A stretch of DNA of 64,000 nucleotides. Source: Parabacteroides chinchillae. GTDB taxonomy: Bacteria > Bacteroidota > Bacteroidia > Bacteroidales > Tannerellaceae. The stretch lies in contig NZ_FNVS01000012.1 of the NCBI RefSeq assembly GCF_900108035.1, forward strand, positions 1 through 64,000, read 5' to 3'. A program made the position numbers and the translations under genes. The notes under the pieces were generated by a model that did no database searches, was not told the origin of the DNA, and was given only the letters and a program-made list of their open reading frames with translations. Below are positions 19,213 to 27,574 of this stretch, one piece after another. Position 1 is the stretch's first letter; each line of letters starts with the position of its first letter.

Positions 19213-20078
19213 TATAAAGTTATTCGTAAATCAATTTTTTTAATTATCGGTTCACACATACCATTTTTGTTAGCTTCTTCTATTGCGATACTTGCTTGTT
19301 TGTCCAACAACTTTTGCTCTTTTTCTCCTCTATATGCTAATATAATCATCATTTTAGGCTTAGAGGATAATTTCAATTCTTTTTTCTCTCCTTCAATAAG
19401 CCCCAAACGTGATTTAATGTCAATGATACTTTTCACATCACTTTTAAGGTCGTTACATACTTCCTCTTTGTTTGTTATTATTTTTGTTTTCTTTATATGG
19501 TCTACAATACCAGACTTTCCTTCTGTTGCTCCTGTACCAACTTTCAACTCCGTAAGATAAATATCGTTTGTACCAAATTCATTTGGCTGTGTATCAACGA
19601 TAACAAGATCTATTCTCGTCTTTACGGTTCGTCCTGTTTTGTTTATGCCGGATTGAGAGAACTGCCATTCCATATCAACGACAAGAAAACGATTATTGAA
19701 ACTACGGTTTCCTAATGCTATATTTTGCTGAAAGCCAAATTCAACCCCTATCTTGTGCTTGTATACAAGTTCTTTTGCTTGTTTAAAATACTTACGTAAG
19801 CATGAGGCGTTTTTGAGTGTGTCTGCTTTCTTTTTTGTATCAAATAAATCCGTTAGAGGAACACCTTTATTATACTGCTTGTCAAGTGGCTTTATTTGGA
19901 AATTGTTTTCATTCGTGTATTTGATTGTAAGTATTTTACCTTTTCTGTAATAAACCATCACCTCATTATCCTTTCTAATTTCAAAAGATAATTCAGGGTC
20001 TTCTTTTATTACATCAAATAGTTTCTTTAAGCATCCATTTCTATATGCTTCGATATGCTCAGATGTTATTGTTCTCAT
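19212..20078 (-). CDS. Unknown protein with PD-(D/E)XK-like nuclease signature
   Basis: 288 aa, no family recognised with certainty. RIDLVIVD (D157) followed at a suitable distance by YLTELKVG (E177, K179) is the D...ExK pattern of PD-(D/E)XK nucleases on adjacent strands. The protein is Lys-rich with no signal or membrane segment, so it should be cytoplasmic. It is first in the three-gene cassette and shares one base with the MBL gene. No clear TAnnTTTG promoter is visible upstream. The gene is clearly AT-richer than the mob and integrase sequences around it. Confidence 0.6.
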   Translation of the reverse strand: MRTITSEHIEAYRNGCLKKLFDVIKEDPELSFEIRKDNEVMVYYRKGKILTIKYTNENNFQIKPLDKQYNKGVPLTDLFDTKKKADTLKNASCLRKYFKQAKELVYKHKIGVEFGFQQNIALGNRSFNNRFLVVDMEWQFSQSGINKTGRTVKTRIDLVIVDTQPNEFGTNDIYLTELKVGTGATEGKSGIVDHIKKTKIITNKEEVCNDLKSDVKSIIDIKSRLGLIEGEKKELKLSSKPKMMIILAYRGEKEQKLLDKQASIAIEEANKNGMCEPIIKKIDLRITL

Positions 20079-20134
20079 ATTGCTTTATTTATTTTGTTAT
20101 AACCATCATTATTCAATAAGGTATGTAAAAGTAC

Positions 20135-20175
20135 AATAAATCCGTGATTTAGTATTCAACTATCACGGATTTATT
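20135..20175 (-). terminator. Terminator after the integrase-relaxase fusion
   Basis: Perfect 14-bp stem AATAAATCCGTGAT (20135-20148) / ATCACGGATTTATT (20162-20175), just past the stop at 20181. It separates the fusion gene from the three-gene cassette, which should therefore have its own promoter. Confidence 0.75.
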
Positions 20176-20180
20176 ATGAT

Positions 20181-21305
20181 TTACAGCTTAATATCTCGAT
20201 TTTGTTTCTTTATAGGCATTCCCAATGCTTCCATGAACTCATCTTTCTTTCGTCTGAACCAGCTTACATGTGAAACTCCATCAATCTTGAAATCGAATTT
20301 TCCGCTTTCGTCCTGTTTGATGGAGCAGACGGAATGTCGGGTATCAAAACTTTGGTTAAACTCAGAAGAATATAGTTTACCTTTTATTCCGACCTCCTTG
20401 AACTCACACAATCTTCGAATTATTTCATCATTGAATCCCAAACGGTCTCGCAGAAAGTTTATCACGGGCATCAGCCTTTCCACGTACGGGAAGTAGCGTT
20501 TGACAAAATCCACGAACTCGGACAACCTGCGGTTCTGTTGTTCGTATGCGTTTTTCACCTCCTGCACCTGTTTGGCTTGCCGTTCCTCACGTTGTTGGGC
20601 TTCATTTTCAAGTTCAGAAATACGGTTTTGCAAGGCTGAATTTTCCCTTTCCAAAGTCTTGACCTTGTTACTTCCGAAAAGAGAACCGACACTTTCCGCT
20701 ATGTTGGTGGCTGCGGTCGTGGCTGCGCCTTTCAGCCACATGCAGTTCAGCCAGATGGTGGCGTTTTTCAGTCCCCGTTCAGCCGTGAGATAAGCCGCAA
20801 ACTCCTTGATGAAGTCGGGCGTAAGTTCCAGCATGGACATGTCCGTCCGTTTGTAGAACGACTTGATAAAGGCTGCGACATAGTTCCTTGCCCTTACCAT
20901 GACCTTGTATGTGCCGATGCTGCGGTCTTTGCCGACACGTTTCAGGAAGTTGGCGCAATCCTTGTCGAAAGCCTTTATCAGTGTCTCATACTCGCTTCCT
21001 ATCCCTTGATAGGCATTGCGCACCATTTCTGCCGTTACGTATGCCTCACGGTCGGATATGCGCTGGTAGTGCTTGATGATTTGCGCCTTGATGTTATCCA
21101 AAGCCAGATTGATGTCCCGTGCTTCGGTACTCTTACCTTTCGCCCGGTTGCCTTTCGCATCCCAAAGGGTTTTCGGGATGGTCTGCTTGCAACTGAACTG
21201 CGCCACAGTACCGTTGATTGTCACTCGTCCCATGATGGGGACAATACCGTCTTTCTCCTTGCTGCCGTTCACGTAGAACAGCACTTTGAATGTACTTCTT
21301 GCCAT
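20181..21305 (-). CDS. In-frame fusion of integrase N-terminus to relaxase C-terminus
   Basis: 374 aa from ATG 21305. The ATG at 21326 lies inside a promoter -7 box, so the later start is preferred. Residues 1 to about 190 are the arm-binding and core-binding domains of a Bacteroides tyrosine recombinase (FKVLFYVNGSKEKDG, TPDFIKEFAAYLTAE, NATIWLNCMWLKG). The catalytic domain is missing. From WLKGAATTAATNIAESVGSL on, the sequence is the coiled-coil C-terminal part of a MobB-type relaxase (TLERENSALQNRISELENEA). The join is near 20725-20740. It may still bind DNA but cannot recombine or nick. Confidence 0.82.
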   Translation of the reverse strand: MARSTFKVLFYVNGSKEKDGIVPIMGRVTINGTVAQFSCKQTIPKTLWDAKGNRAKGKSTEARDINLALDNIKAQIIKHYQRISDREAYVTAEMVRNAYQGIGSEYETLIKAFDKDCANFLKRVGKDRSIGTYKVMVRARNYVAAFIKSFYKRTDMSMLELTPDFIKEFAAYLTAERGLKNATIWLNCMWLKGAATTAATNIAESVGSLFGSNKVKTLERENSALQNRISELENEAQQREERQAKQVQEVKNAYEQQNRRLSEFVDFVKRYFPYVERLMPVINFLRDRLGFNDEIIRRLCEFKEVGIKGKLYSSEFNQSFDTRHSVCSIKQDESGKFDFKIDGVSHVSWFRRKKDEFMEALGMPIKKQNRDIKL

Positions 21306-21323
21306 ACTCGCTTTTTTTGTTTG

Positions 21324-21331
21324 CAAAGTTA
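21324..21331 (-). promoter_or_regulatory. -7 box of the integrase fusion gene
   Basis: CAAAGTTA, i.e. TAACTTTG on the minus strand, matching TAnnTTTG. It covers the upstream candidate start, which is why translation is assigned to 21305. Confidence 0.5.
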
Positions 21332-21553
21332 AATATCAACGAGTTAGACCTTGATACGCAAATCGGTGACAAACGGTGCAATAGCATCTCTCATATGTTA
21401 AATCTTACTCTTTCATGGGTAATGATTTAGCAACCATTCTTCTTCTTAAATCCGCTTTTCTTTGCGTTTTCCGATTTTTCGGCTTGTCATCATTTGACAC
21501 CGTAACAACTCTGATATTAAGTCGTTTAGCGTCATTTCTTCCGTTTTTCGAGG

Positions 21554-21570
21554 TTATTCCAGAGATTTTT
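21554..21570 (+). repeat. 17-bp direct repeat, right copy (possible att)
   Basis: Second copy of TTATTCCAGAGATTTTT (see 17118-17134). It ends 41 bp before the recQ start, so the element lies directly upstream of recQ and may have replaced its native promoter region. From 21332 to 21553 no gene is visible. Confidence 0.55.
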
Positions 21571-21611
21571 TGTATGTTTGTCAATTAACACCTACTTCCC
21601 TCTTTATTTAT

Positions 21612-23441
21612 ATGAATGAATTACTAAAACTGTTAAAGAAATTTTTCGGATATACTTCTTTTCGCCCTCAACAAGCAGAAATAATACAACGAATATTGCA
21701 AAAAAAAGATTCATTGGTATTAATGCCTACCGGCGGAGGTAAATCAATCTGTTACCAATTGCCTGCTATCTATTTACCGGGAACAGCAGTCGTTGTATCA
21801 CCTCTGATTGCCCTAATGAAAGATCAGGTAGGTGCTTTAATTGCAAATGGCATACCGGCAGCAGCCCTCAACAGCACGACGCCGGAAGATGAAAAGCAAA
21901 ATATCAAACAATTTTGCATGCAGGGTAAAGTAAAGCTACTTTACATCTCGCCGGAAAAAGTAATGAGCGAGATAGACTGGCTGCTTCCCCGATTGGATAT
22001 TTCTTTAATTGCAATTGACGAAGCACATTGTATTTCACACTGGGGACACGACTTCAGACCGGAATATACACAACTATCCATATTAAAAGAACGGTTTCCT
22101 AAAGTTCCGATTATAGCACTCACTGCCACAGCCGACAAGATTACGCGAAACGATATAATACAACAATTAAAATTACACGACCCCGAAACATATGTTTCCT
22201 CTTTCGACCGTACGAATTTATCGCTTACCGTACGACGCGGACTAAATAAAAAAGATAAACTAGCCGCTATAATACATTTCATCTATGCCCATAAGCGACA
22301 ATGCGGTATCATTTACTGTATGAAACGAAATGATACCGTAGAGTTAGCTCAAACACTTGCAACATACAATATAAAAACAACAGCATATCATGCGGGGCTT
22401 CCGCCGAATATCAGGGAAAAGGCACAAAACGATTTTATTAAAGACCGCATAGAAGTAATATGTGCAACTGTTGCATTCGGTATGGGTATAGATAAAAGCA
22501 ATGTCCGTTGGGTTATACACTACAATATGCCATCCAGTATCGAAAATTATTACCAGGAAATAGGGCGTGCAGGACGTGATGGAATGAAAAGCGATACACT
22601 CCTTTTTTATTCAATGAATGACTTAATTGTTCTAAAGTGGTTTATAGAAGGCAGTCAGCAAAAAGAGATTAATATGGAAAAGCTACAACATATGAAACGC
22701 TATTGCGAAGCAAACATATGCCGCCGCCGTATTCTGTTAAGTTATTTCGGTGAAGAATCTGAACACGACTGTGGCAACTGCGATGTTTGCAAAAATCCGA
22801 CGGAACGTTTCGACGGAACTGTTTTAGTACAAAAAGCGCTAAGCGCCATCGTCAGGACAGGCCAACGTATAGGCATGAGACTAACCATTGGGATTTTACG
22901 TGCATCCAATCAGAACGAAATCATAAAAAAAGGATACGATAAACTGAAGACTTACGGGGCCGGGAAAAACCTGTCTTATAAAGAGTGGAAAGAGTATTTA
23001 TATCAAATGACTCAGCTTGGTTATCTGGAAGTAGATTATACCAGAGAGAATAACTTTAAAGTCACCCCGCTCGGCACAAAAGTATTATATGGAGAAATGA
23101 AGACACAACTTGCTATTTATAAAGAGCCTGACGACCTTGAACATCCGAGAATGTTGCCTTCTTTCAAAGCACGTCCTATTCGCCCGATCAGTTCGGAATC
23201 TATCGATGAAACCTTACTTGATTCACTTAACCAGTTACGCAAACAAATCGCTGAGCGTCAAGAACAACCTCCGTATATCATCTTCTCCGATGACACACTT
23301 GAAGATATTGTAAAAAAGAAACCTGTCACCATCGATCAGTTTAGTGGGATACATGGTGTCGGACAAATGAAACTGGATAAATATGGAAAAGTATTTGTCG
23401 CCCTTATCCGTTTCGTATTGAGACTGCCAAAATCAGAATGA
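21612..23441 (+). CDS. recQ: ATP-dependent DNA helicase RecQ
   Basis: 609 aa from ATG 21612 (MNELLKLLKKFFGYTSFRPQ). The upstream ATG at 21570 would add 14 residues arising from the repeat and is not used. Helicase motifs: PTGGGKSICYQ, IDEAHCISHWGHDF, ALTATAD, AYHAGL, VAFGMGIDKSNVR and QEIGRAGRDG. The RQC zinc site uses four Cys (ICRRRILL, then DCGNCDVC), and an HRDC domain ends the protein. It unwinds DNA in recombination repair and fork restart. The insertion immediately upstream could affect expression. Confidence 0.95.
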   Translation: MNELLKLLKKFFGYTSFRPQQAEIIQRILQKKDSLVLMPTGGGKSICYQLPAIYLPGTAVVVSPLIALMKDQVGALIANGIPAAALNSTTPEDEKQNIKQFCMQGKVKLLYISPEKVMSEIDWLLPRLDISLIAIDEAHCISHWGHDFRPEYTQLSILKERFPKVPIIALTATADKITRNDIIQQLKLHDPETYVSSFDRTNLSLTVRRGLNKKDKLAAIIHFIYAHKRQCGIIYCMKRNDTVELAQTLATYNIKTTAYHAGLPPNIREKAQNDFIKDRIEVICATVAFGMGIDKSNVRWVIHYNMPSSIENYYQEIGRAGRDGMKSDTLLFYSMNDLIVLKWFIEGSQQKEINMEKLQHMKRYCEANICRRRILLSYFGEESEHDCGNCDVCKNPTERFDGTVLVQKALSAIVRTGQRIGMRLTIGILRASNQNEIIKKGYDKLKTYGAGKNLSYKEWKEYLYQMTQLGYLEVDYTRENNFKVTPLGTKVLYGEMKTQLAIYKEPDDLEHPRMLPSFKARPIRPISSESIDETLLDSLNQLRKQIAERQEQPPYIIFSDDTLEDIVKKKPVTIDQFSGIHGVGQMKLDKYGKVFVALIRFVLRLPKSE

Positions 23442-23477
23442 TCCCGATGTTGTCAAAAAATCATCGGGATCATTTTA
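23437..23477 (+). terminator. recQ terminator
   Basis: Perfect 13-bp stem AATGATCCCGATG (23437-23449) / CATCGGGATCATT (23462-23474) followed by T residues. It overlaps the recQ stop codon. A third related copy (CATCGGGATGATTTT) starts at 23484. Confidence 0.8.
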
Positions 23478-23511
23478 TAAAAACATCGGGATGATTTTCC
23501 AAAATGATCCT

Positions 23512-23519
23512 TAACTTTG
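23512..23519 (+). promoter_or_regulatory. -7 box of the DUF4250 gene
   Basis: TAACTTTG fits the consensus. A transcript starting a few bases later excludes the ATG at 23517 and supports translation from 23547. Confidence 0.5.
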
Positions 23520-23546
23520 CATCCACAAAATAAAAAGAAGAATAAG

Positions 23547-23723
23547 ATGGAATTACCTAACGATCCGATGATGCTTTTCAGCGTTATAAATATGAAACTG
23601 CGTGACGACTATTCATCTTTGGATAAACTCTGCGATGACATGGGAATAAACAAAAAATCCCTGATAAATAAATTGCAGAAAGCAGGTTTTGAATATAGTG
23701 CCGAATACAACAAATTCTGGTAA
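23547..23723 (+). CDS. DUF4250 domain protein
   Basis: 58 aa, starting MELPNDPMMLFSVINMKLRD after a purine-rich stretch (AAGAAGAATAAG). It matches the small DUF4250 family: the conserved LPNDPxMLLSxVNxKLRD-like start and a helix-turn-helix-like middle (DKLCDDMGINKKSLINKL). Function is unknown; a small DNA-binding role is plausible. Its stop codon abuts the stop of the converging pabC-like gene with no gap. Confidence 0.85.
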   Translation: MELPNDPMMLFSVINMKLRDDYSSLDKLCDDMGINKKSLINKLQKAGFEYSAEYNKFW

Positions 23724-24314
23724 TTATCTACCGATACTATTAATATTCGGTTCAAGCTCGCCAAAATCAATCATTGCATTGAACAGACGGTAAGATAAAT
23801 ATTCGCCTAAAGTATCTATTGCGATATCTTTAGTAACCAACATCCCCGCACTCAACAAAGAAGCCCTTTTCGTTCCGGGTAATAAGGGCTGAGCAGGAGT
23901 AACCCAACGCGCACCATTCCAAAAAGCAATATTACATATTGAGGTATCTGTCACCAAACCATTCTTCACAATGAGGATATCATCATAAGCACCTCTCTTT
24001 GCAAACAAATCATTTAGTTGTTCACGGTTCGTGTTTTTATAATGATAATCTATATCATCACAGCAGATCAATCGCAATGAATGAACCGGACGGATATTAT
24101 ACGGGAAATATTCCACTTTACAAATTTCTTCCCCATATTCAACTCGGCATTTCGTCCGTTCACGACACTTTTCCGAATCTATAATACCTGATAAATCCAA
24201 CTCTGTATGAATGCCAAAAACGGCCTTTCGCGTTTGATTCAAACGTTGGTTATGATAAGGCAAATTATATATCCGCCCCTCTTCAATACGGATTGTTTCA
24301 ATAAATCGGCACAT
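23724..24314 (-). CDS. pabC: Aminodeoxychorismate lyase-like (class IV aminotransferase)
   Basis: 196 aa. Class IV PLP-enzyme features include FIETIRIEEGRIYNLPYHNQ at the start, a Lys-containing YHYKN region (about 90) and DTSICNIAFWNGARWVTP. It would convert aminodeoxychorismate to p-aminobenzoate and pyruvate for folate. It overlaps pabB by 17 bp, which supports the pathway assignment. It is shorter than the approximately 270 aa of typical PabC, as is usual for the Bacteroidales form linked to PabB. Confidence 0.82.
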   Translation of the reverse strand: MCRFIETIRIEEGRIYNLPYHNQRLNQTRKAVFGIHTELDLSGIIDSEKCRERTKCRVEYGEEICKVEYFPYNIRPVHSLRLICCDDIDYHYKNTNREQLNDLFAKRGAYDDILIVKNGLVTDTSICNIAFWNGARWVTPAQPLLPGTKRASLLSAGMLVTKDIAIDTLGEYLSYRLFNAMIDFGELEPNINSIGR

Positions 24315-25284
24315 ACACTTTCTGTTTCATTTCATTATATTCATCCGATACATTACTTTGCGAAGTAATTCCTCCTCCACTTTTAAAATAGAAAGCGGAT
24401 TGCCGTTGTTCAATAAAACGTATCATAACTGCACTATCCAGATTAAATCCATCAAAATATCCCATTATGCCGGTATAGAAACCGCGTTCGTATGTTTCCG
24501 CCTCTTCTATTATCTGCACTGTCTTCTTTTTCGGGGCACCTGTAATAGAGCCTGCCGGTAAAAGAGTAAAAAGTATTGTTCCTACCCGCGAACGCCAATC
24601 ATCCGGCAAAAAACCTTTTACTTCAGAACTTACTTGCAACAGATACCCGCTGTTGGTACGCAACTCATCTATATAACGGAAACGAGGGACAGAAACACCT
24701 GTAGCTACCATACTCAAATCATTTCGTATTAAATCAACAATCGTAGCATGCTCTGCTGCCTCCTTGGGATCATTCATAATACGGTTATTCGCATCGGGCA
24801 GGGAAGCATCGATCGTCCCTTTCATCGGATAAGAAGAAATTACATTATCGCTAATACGAACAAATATTTCAGGAGAAAATACGACAAAATGCTCTTTCCA
24901 TAGGAATTTATATTTAGCTATAGAATGATAAAATATCTCTTCCAATGATAAATTCGTTTGAACCTGCGTTTCGGAAGTGAGATTCACCAGATAAGAATTG
25001 CCGGCGTGAATGTTACGACTGACAATATCGAAAGATGCAGTATATTCTTCAAAAGAAACCGGAGTTATTTTCCACTCTATCTCCGAAGATAATAATTCAT
25101 GAGATTCTTTATCCGTATTCGTTAAGCCATTCAAGTCATAAAGAAATTCACCCGGATTAATCAGTTCCGGCTTTTCAACAAATATCCTCTCTTGTTTGTA
25201 ATCTATACAGAATAAAAAAGGCTCTCCCGACATTCCGAAATGGTTCATCCGGGAAATAGCCTCCTGCTTTGTATATACAATCAT
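24298..25284 (-). CDS. pabB: Aminodeoxychorismate synthase component I
   Basis: 328 aa with the chorismate-binding domain: SYPMKGTID, HATIVDLIRNDLSMVA, YLLQVSSEVKG, LLPAGSITGAPKKKTVQII and YTGIMGYFDGFNLDSAVMIR. It makes aminodeoxychorismate from chorismate; the amidotransferase partner (PabA) is not in the window. The protein lacks the long N-terminal domain of E. coli PabB, as is common in Bacteroidales. It lies downstream of aguB in the same direction (13-bp gap). Confidence 0.92.
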   Translation of the reverse strand: MIVYTKQEAISRMNHFGMSGEPFLFCIDYKQERIFVEKPELINPGEFLYDLNGLTNTDKESHELLSSEIEWKITPVSFEEYTASFDIVSRNIHAGNSYLVNLTSETQVQTNLSLEEIFYHSIAKYKFLWKEHFVVFSPEIFVRISDNVISSYPMKGTIDASLPDANNRIMNDPKEAAEHATIVDLIRNDLSMVATGVSVPRFRYIDELRTNSGYLLQVSSEVKGFLPDDWRSRVGTILFTLLPAGSITGAPKKKTVQIIEEAETYERGFYTGIMGYFDGFNLDSAVMIRFIEQRQSAFYFKSGGGITSQSNVSDEYNEMKQKVYVPIY

Positions 25285-25297
25285 AAATAATATTCGT

Positions 25298-26173
25298 TTA
25301 TATCAGAAACCGTTCGGTTAATCCTCCAAACGCATCGATACGGCGGTCGCGAAAAAAAGGCCACCAGCGTCTCACATTTTCACTCCGGGACTTGTCTATA
25401 TCAATAACGCGTACTTCTTCTTTATTATTCGAAAATTCGGCTATCAGTTCACCTTGCGGGCCAGCTACAAAGCTATTGCCCCAAAATTGAATGCCTTTTG
25501 TTTGTCCGGAAGGATCCGGCTCATGTCCTGTACGGTTTACTGTAATAACAGGCAAGCCATTCGCAACAGCATGTCCGCGCTGAACAGTTACCCAAGCACC
25601 TAGCTGACGCTGCTTCTCTTCATCCGTATCGCTGCTTTCCCAACCGATAGCCGTAGGATAAATAAGCATCTCGGCACCACGCATAGCCATAAGACGAGCG
25701 GCTTCGGGATACCATTGATCCCAGCACACCAGTACACCCAGCTTACCTACCGATGTAGAGATCGGCTCGAACCCCATATCGCCAGGTGTAAAATAAAACT
25801 TCTCATAATAAGCCGGATCATCAGGGATGTGCATCTTCCGGTATTTACCTGCAATAGAACCATCTTTTTCAAGCACTACAGCTGTATTATGGTAAAGTCC
25901 CGGGGCACGTTTCTCAAAAAGAGACAAAACCAGAACAATGCCTAGTTCTTTTGCCAAAGCACCGAATATTTCTGTAGAAGGTCCCGGAATCGTTTCTGCC
26001 TGGTCAAACAAATTAGTATCTTCTGTCTGGCAAAAATAAAGACCATTATGTAATTCTTGCAAAACAACCAATTCTGCACCCAGATTTGCAGCTTTACAAA
26101 TATTCTGTTTTAATTTGTCTATGTTGGCAGTAATATCACTACTGTTTGCTTGTTGAATTAATCCGACTTTCAT
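25298..26173 (-). CDS. aguB: N-carbamoylputrescine amidase
   Basis: 291 aa nitrilase-superfamily enzyme with the Glu-Lys-Cys triad: Glu in VVLQELHNG (about 41), Lys in KYRKMHIPDD (about 120) and Cys in GVLVCWDQWYPEA (about 157). It hydrolyses N-carbamoylputrescine to putrescine, CO2 and ammonia. The adjacent aguA supplies its substrate, 34 bp upstream. Confidence 0.93.
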   Translation of the reverse strand: MKVGLIQQANSSDITANIDKLKQNICKAANLGAELVVLQELHNGLYFCQTEDTNLFDQAETIPGPSTEIFGALAKELGIVLVLSLFEKRAPGLYHNTAVVLEKDGSIAGKYRKMHIPDDPAYYEKFYFTPGDMGFEPISTSVGKLGVLVCWDQWYPEAARLMAMRGAEMLIYPTAIGWESSDTDEEKQRQLGAWVTVQRGHAVANGLPVITVNRTGHEPDPSGQTKGIQFWGNSFVAGPQGELIAEFSNNKEEVRVIDIDKSRSENVRRWWPFFRDRRIDAFGGLTERFLI

Positions 26174-26207
26174 TTTATCTATATAAATTTATTATATGCT
26201 TTAATTA

Positions 26208-27254
26208 TTACTTCTCTTTTGAAAGGGAAATAACAAATCCTTCGGGATACTGCATAGTTACACAATGTAATGATCCGTGTTGCTTAATCAGCGGTAAACA
26301 ATTAACACCAACGATCTCACGATCAGGGAAAGCCTGTTGTAGCGCAGTTTTCGCCACCTCATCTTTAGGTGAATTATAAAACGGCACAAGTACAGCTCCG
26401 TTTATTATCAAAAAATTAGCATACGTAGCAGGCAAACGCTCTCCCTCCCATTCCACCTTATCGGCCATAGGAAGAGGAACCAAGTTATAAGGTTTACCAT
26501 CTTTCCGGGTGAAAGCCTTCAACTCTTGTTCCATCTCCTGCAATTCTTCGAAATGCTCATCTCCTTCATCGGTGCACTGTACATAAGCTATTGTATCAGG
26601 ACTACAGAAACGAGCCAACGTATCAACATGACTATCTGTATCATCTCCTGCCAAATAGCCGCTTTCAAGCCAAAGAATACGGTCCAGTCCGAATATTTCT
26701 TTCAAATGATATTCTAATTGCTCTTGTCCCAGATACTCATTTCGGTTGACAGAAGACAGACATTCTACCGTTGTTAGTAACGTTCCTTCTCCATCCGATT
26801 CTATACTACCGCCTTCCAGTACGATAGGTTGCATATTAACAGGAATAACTTCTTCTGAAAAAGTTTTCGTATGAAACAGTTTTCTCGTTATCAGATTATC
26901 ATAATTAGCAGCAAACTTCATGCCCCAGCCATTAAAAACAAAATCATATACGGCAGCTTGTGCTCCATCGAAAACAGAGATTCCACCATGATCGCGAGCC
27001 CACGTATCGTTTGTCTCCATCTCACGGAATATAACACGGCTATAATCCACATCACCTAACTGTGCGCGAACCATTGCTTCATCCGGACAAACAACCAGCA
27101 GCATCTCTCGTTTTATAATCTCTTTAGCAATTGCCACAAAACAAGGAACAACCTCGTCGATTATAGGCGCCCAGTCTGTCCCTTCGTGCGGCCATGTAAG
27201 CTGCACCGCACTCTGCGGATGCCATTCGGCCGGTAATATTACTTTCGCTTCCAT
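26208..27254 (-). CDS. aguA: Agmatine deiminase
   Basis: 348 aa peptidylarginine-deiminase-fold enzyme: MPAEWHPQSAVQLTWPH-type start, NDTWARDHG, VLEGGSIESDGEGTLL, DDTDSHVDTLARF and the catalytic Cys in GSLHCVTMQYP near the end (about 331). It converts agmatine to N-carbamoylputrescine. Together with AguB it gives the arginine-decarboxylase-dependent polyamine route. It is preceded by the gutted Dabb gene and probably transcribed from the promoter at 27417. Confidence 0.94.
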   Translation of the reverse strand: MEAKVILPAEWHPQSAVQLTWPHEGTDWAPIIDEVVPCFVAIAKEIIKREMLLVVCPDEAMVRAQLGDVDYSRVIFREMETNDTWARDHGGISVFDGAQAAVYDFVFNGWGMKFAANYDNLITRKLFHTKTFSEEVIPVNMQPIVLEGGSIESDGEGTLLTTVECLSSVNRNEYLGQEQLEYHLKEIFGLDRILWLESGYLAGDDTDSHVDTLARFCSPDTIAYVQCTDEGDEHFEELQEMEQELKAFTRKDGKPYNLVPLPMADKVEWEGERLPATYANFLIINGAVLVPFYNSPKDEVAKTALQQAFPDREIVGVNCLPLIKQHGSLHCVTMQYPEGFVISLSKEK

Positions 27255-27259
27255 TCTTT

Positions 27260-27397
27260 TTATTCGTAAAAATCAACGACAACACGACTCTCACGTATCT
27301 TCTTGCAATATGAACTAACCTCTGCATGACGAGGGTTCACTTTATAAGCGGCCAAGACCTGCTCATTCAGTTTCCACATAACAATATGTTTCAGCAT
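27260..27397 (-). pseudogene. Dabb-family protein with central deletion
   Basis: A 45-aa frame reading MLKHIVMWKLNE, then VLAAYKVNPRHAEVSSYC and KIRESRVVVDFYE. The first 12 residues are the start, and the last about 32 the end, of a stress-responsive alpha/beta-barrel (Dabb) protein, normally about 100 aa. The middle is missing and the join is in frame. One ferredoxin-like unit cannot fold without it. It lies 5 bp before aguA under the same promoter. Confidence 0.75.
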
Positions 27398-27416
27398 AGT
27401 ATTACAGTATTTTTTG

Positions 27417-27424
27417 CAAAGGTA
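27417..27424 (-). promoter_or_regulatory. -7 box of the Dabb-aguA-aguB-pabB-pabC operon
   Basis: CAAAGGTA reads TACCTTTG on the minus strand, 20 bp before the Dabb start. No exact -33 TTTG at the right distance. Confidence 0.5.
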
Positions 27425-27574
27425 ATCATTTCCCTATAATACACAGTTACCAACATAATGTATAGAACTAAAACAAATATCCTTTTTTTTAATTTCAAGT
27501 AGTACACAAAACAAAAGGGCGGGAATCACTTCCTGCCCTCTTCACTAACGCAATGAATAGTGTAATCAATAAAC

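Noticed and set aside
21570-21611. Longer RecQ start at 21570
   Set aside because: The 14 extra residues come from the direct repeat and its flank; the family N-terminus matches the start at 21612.
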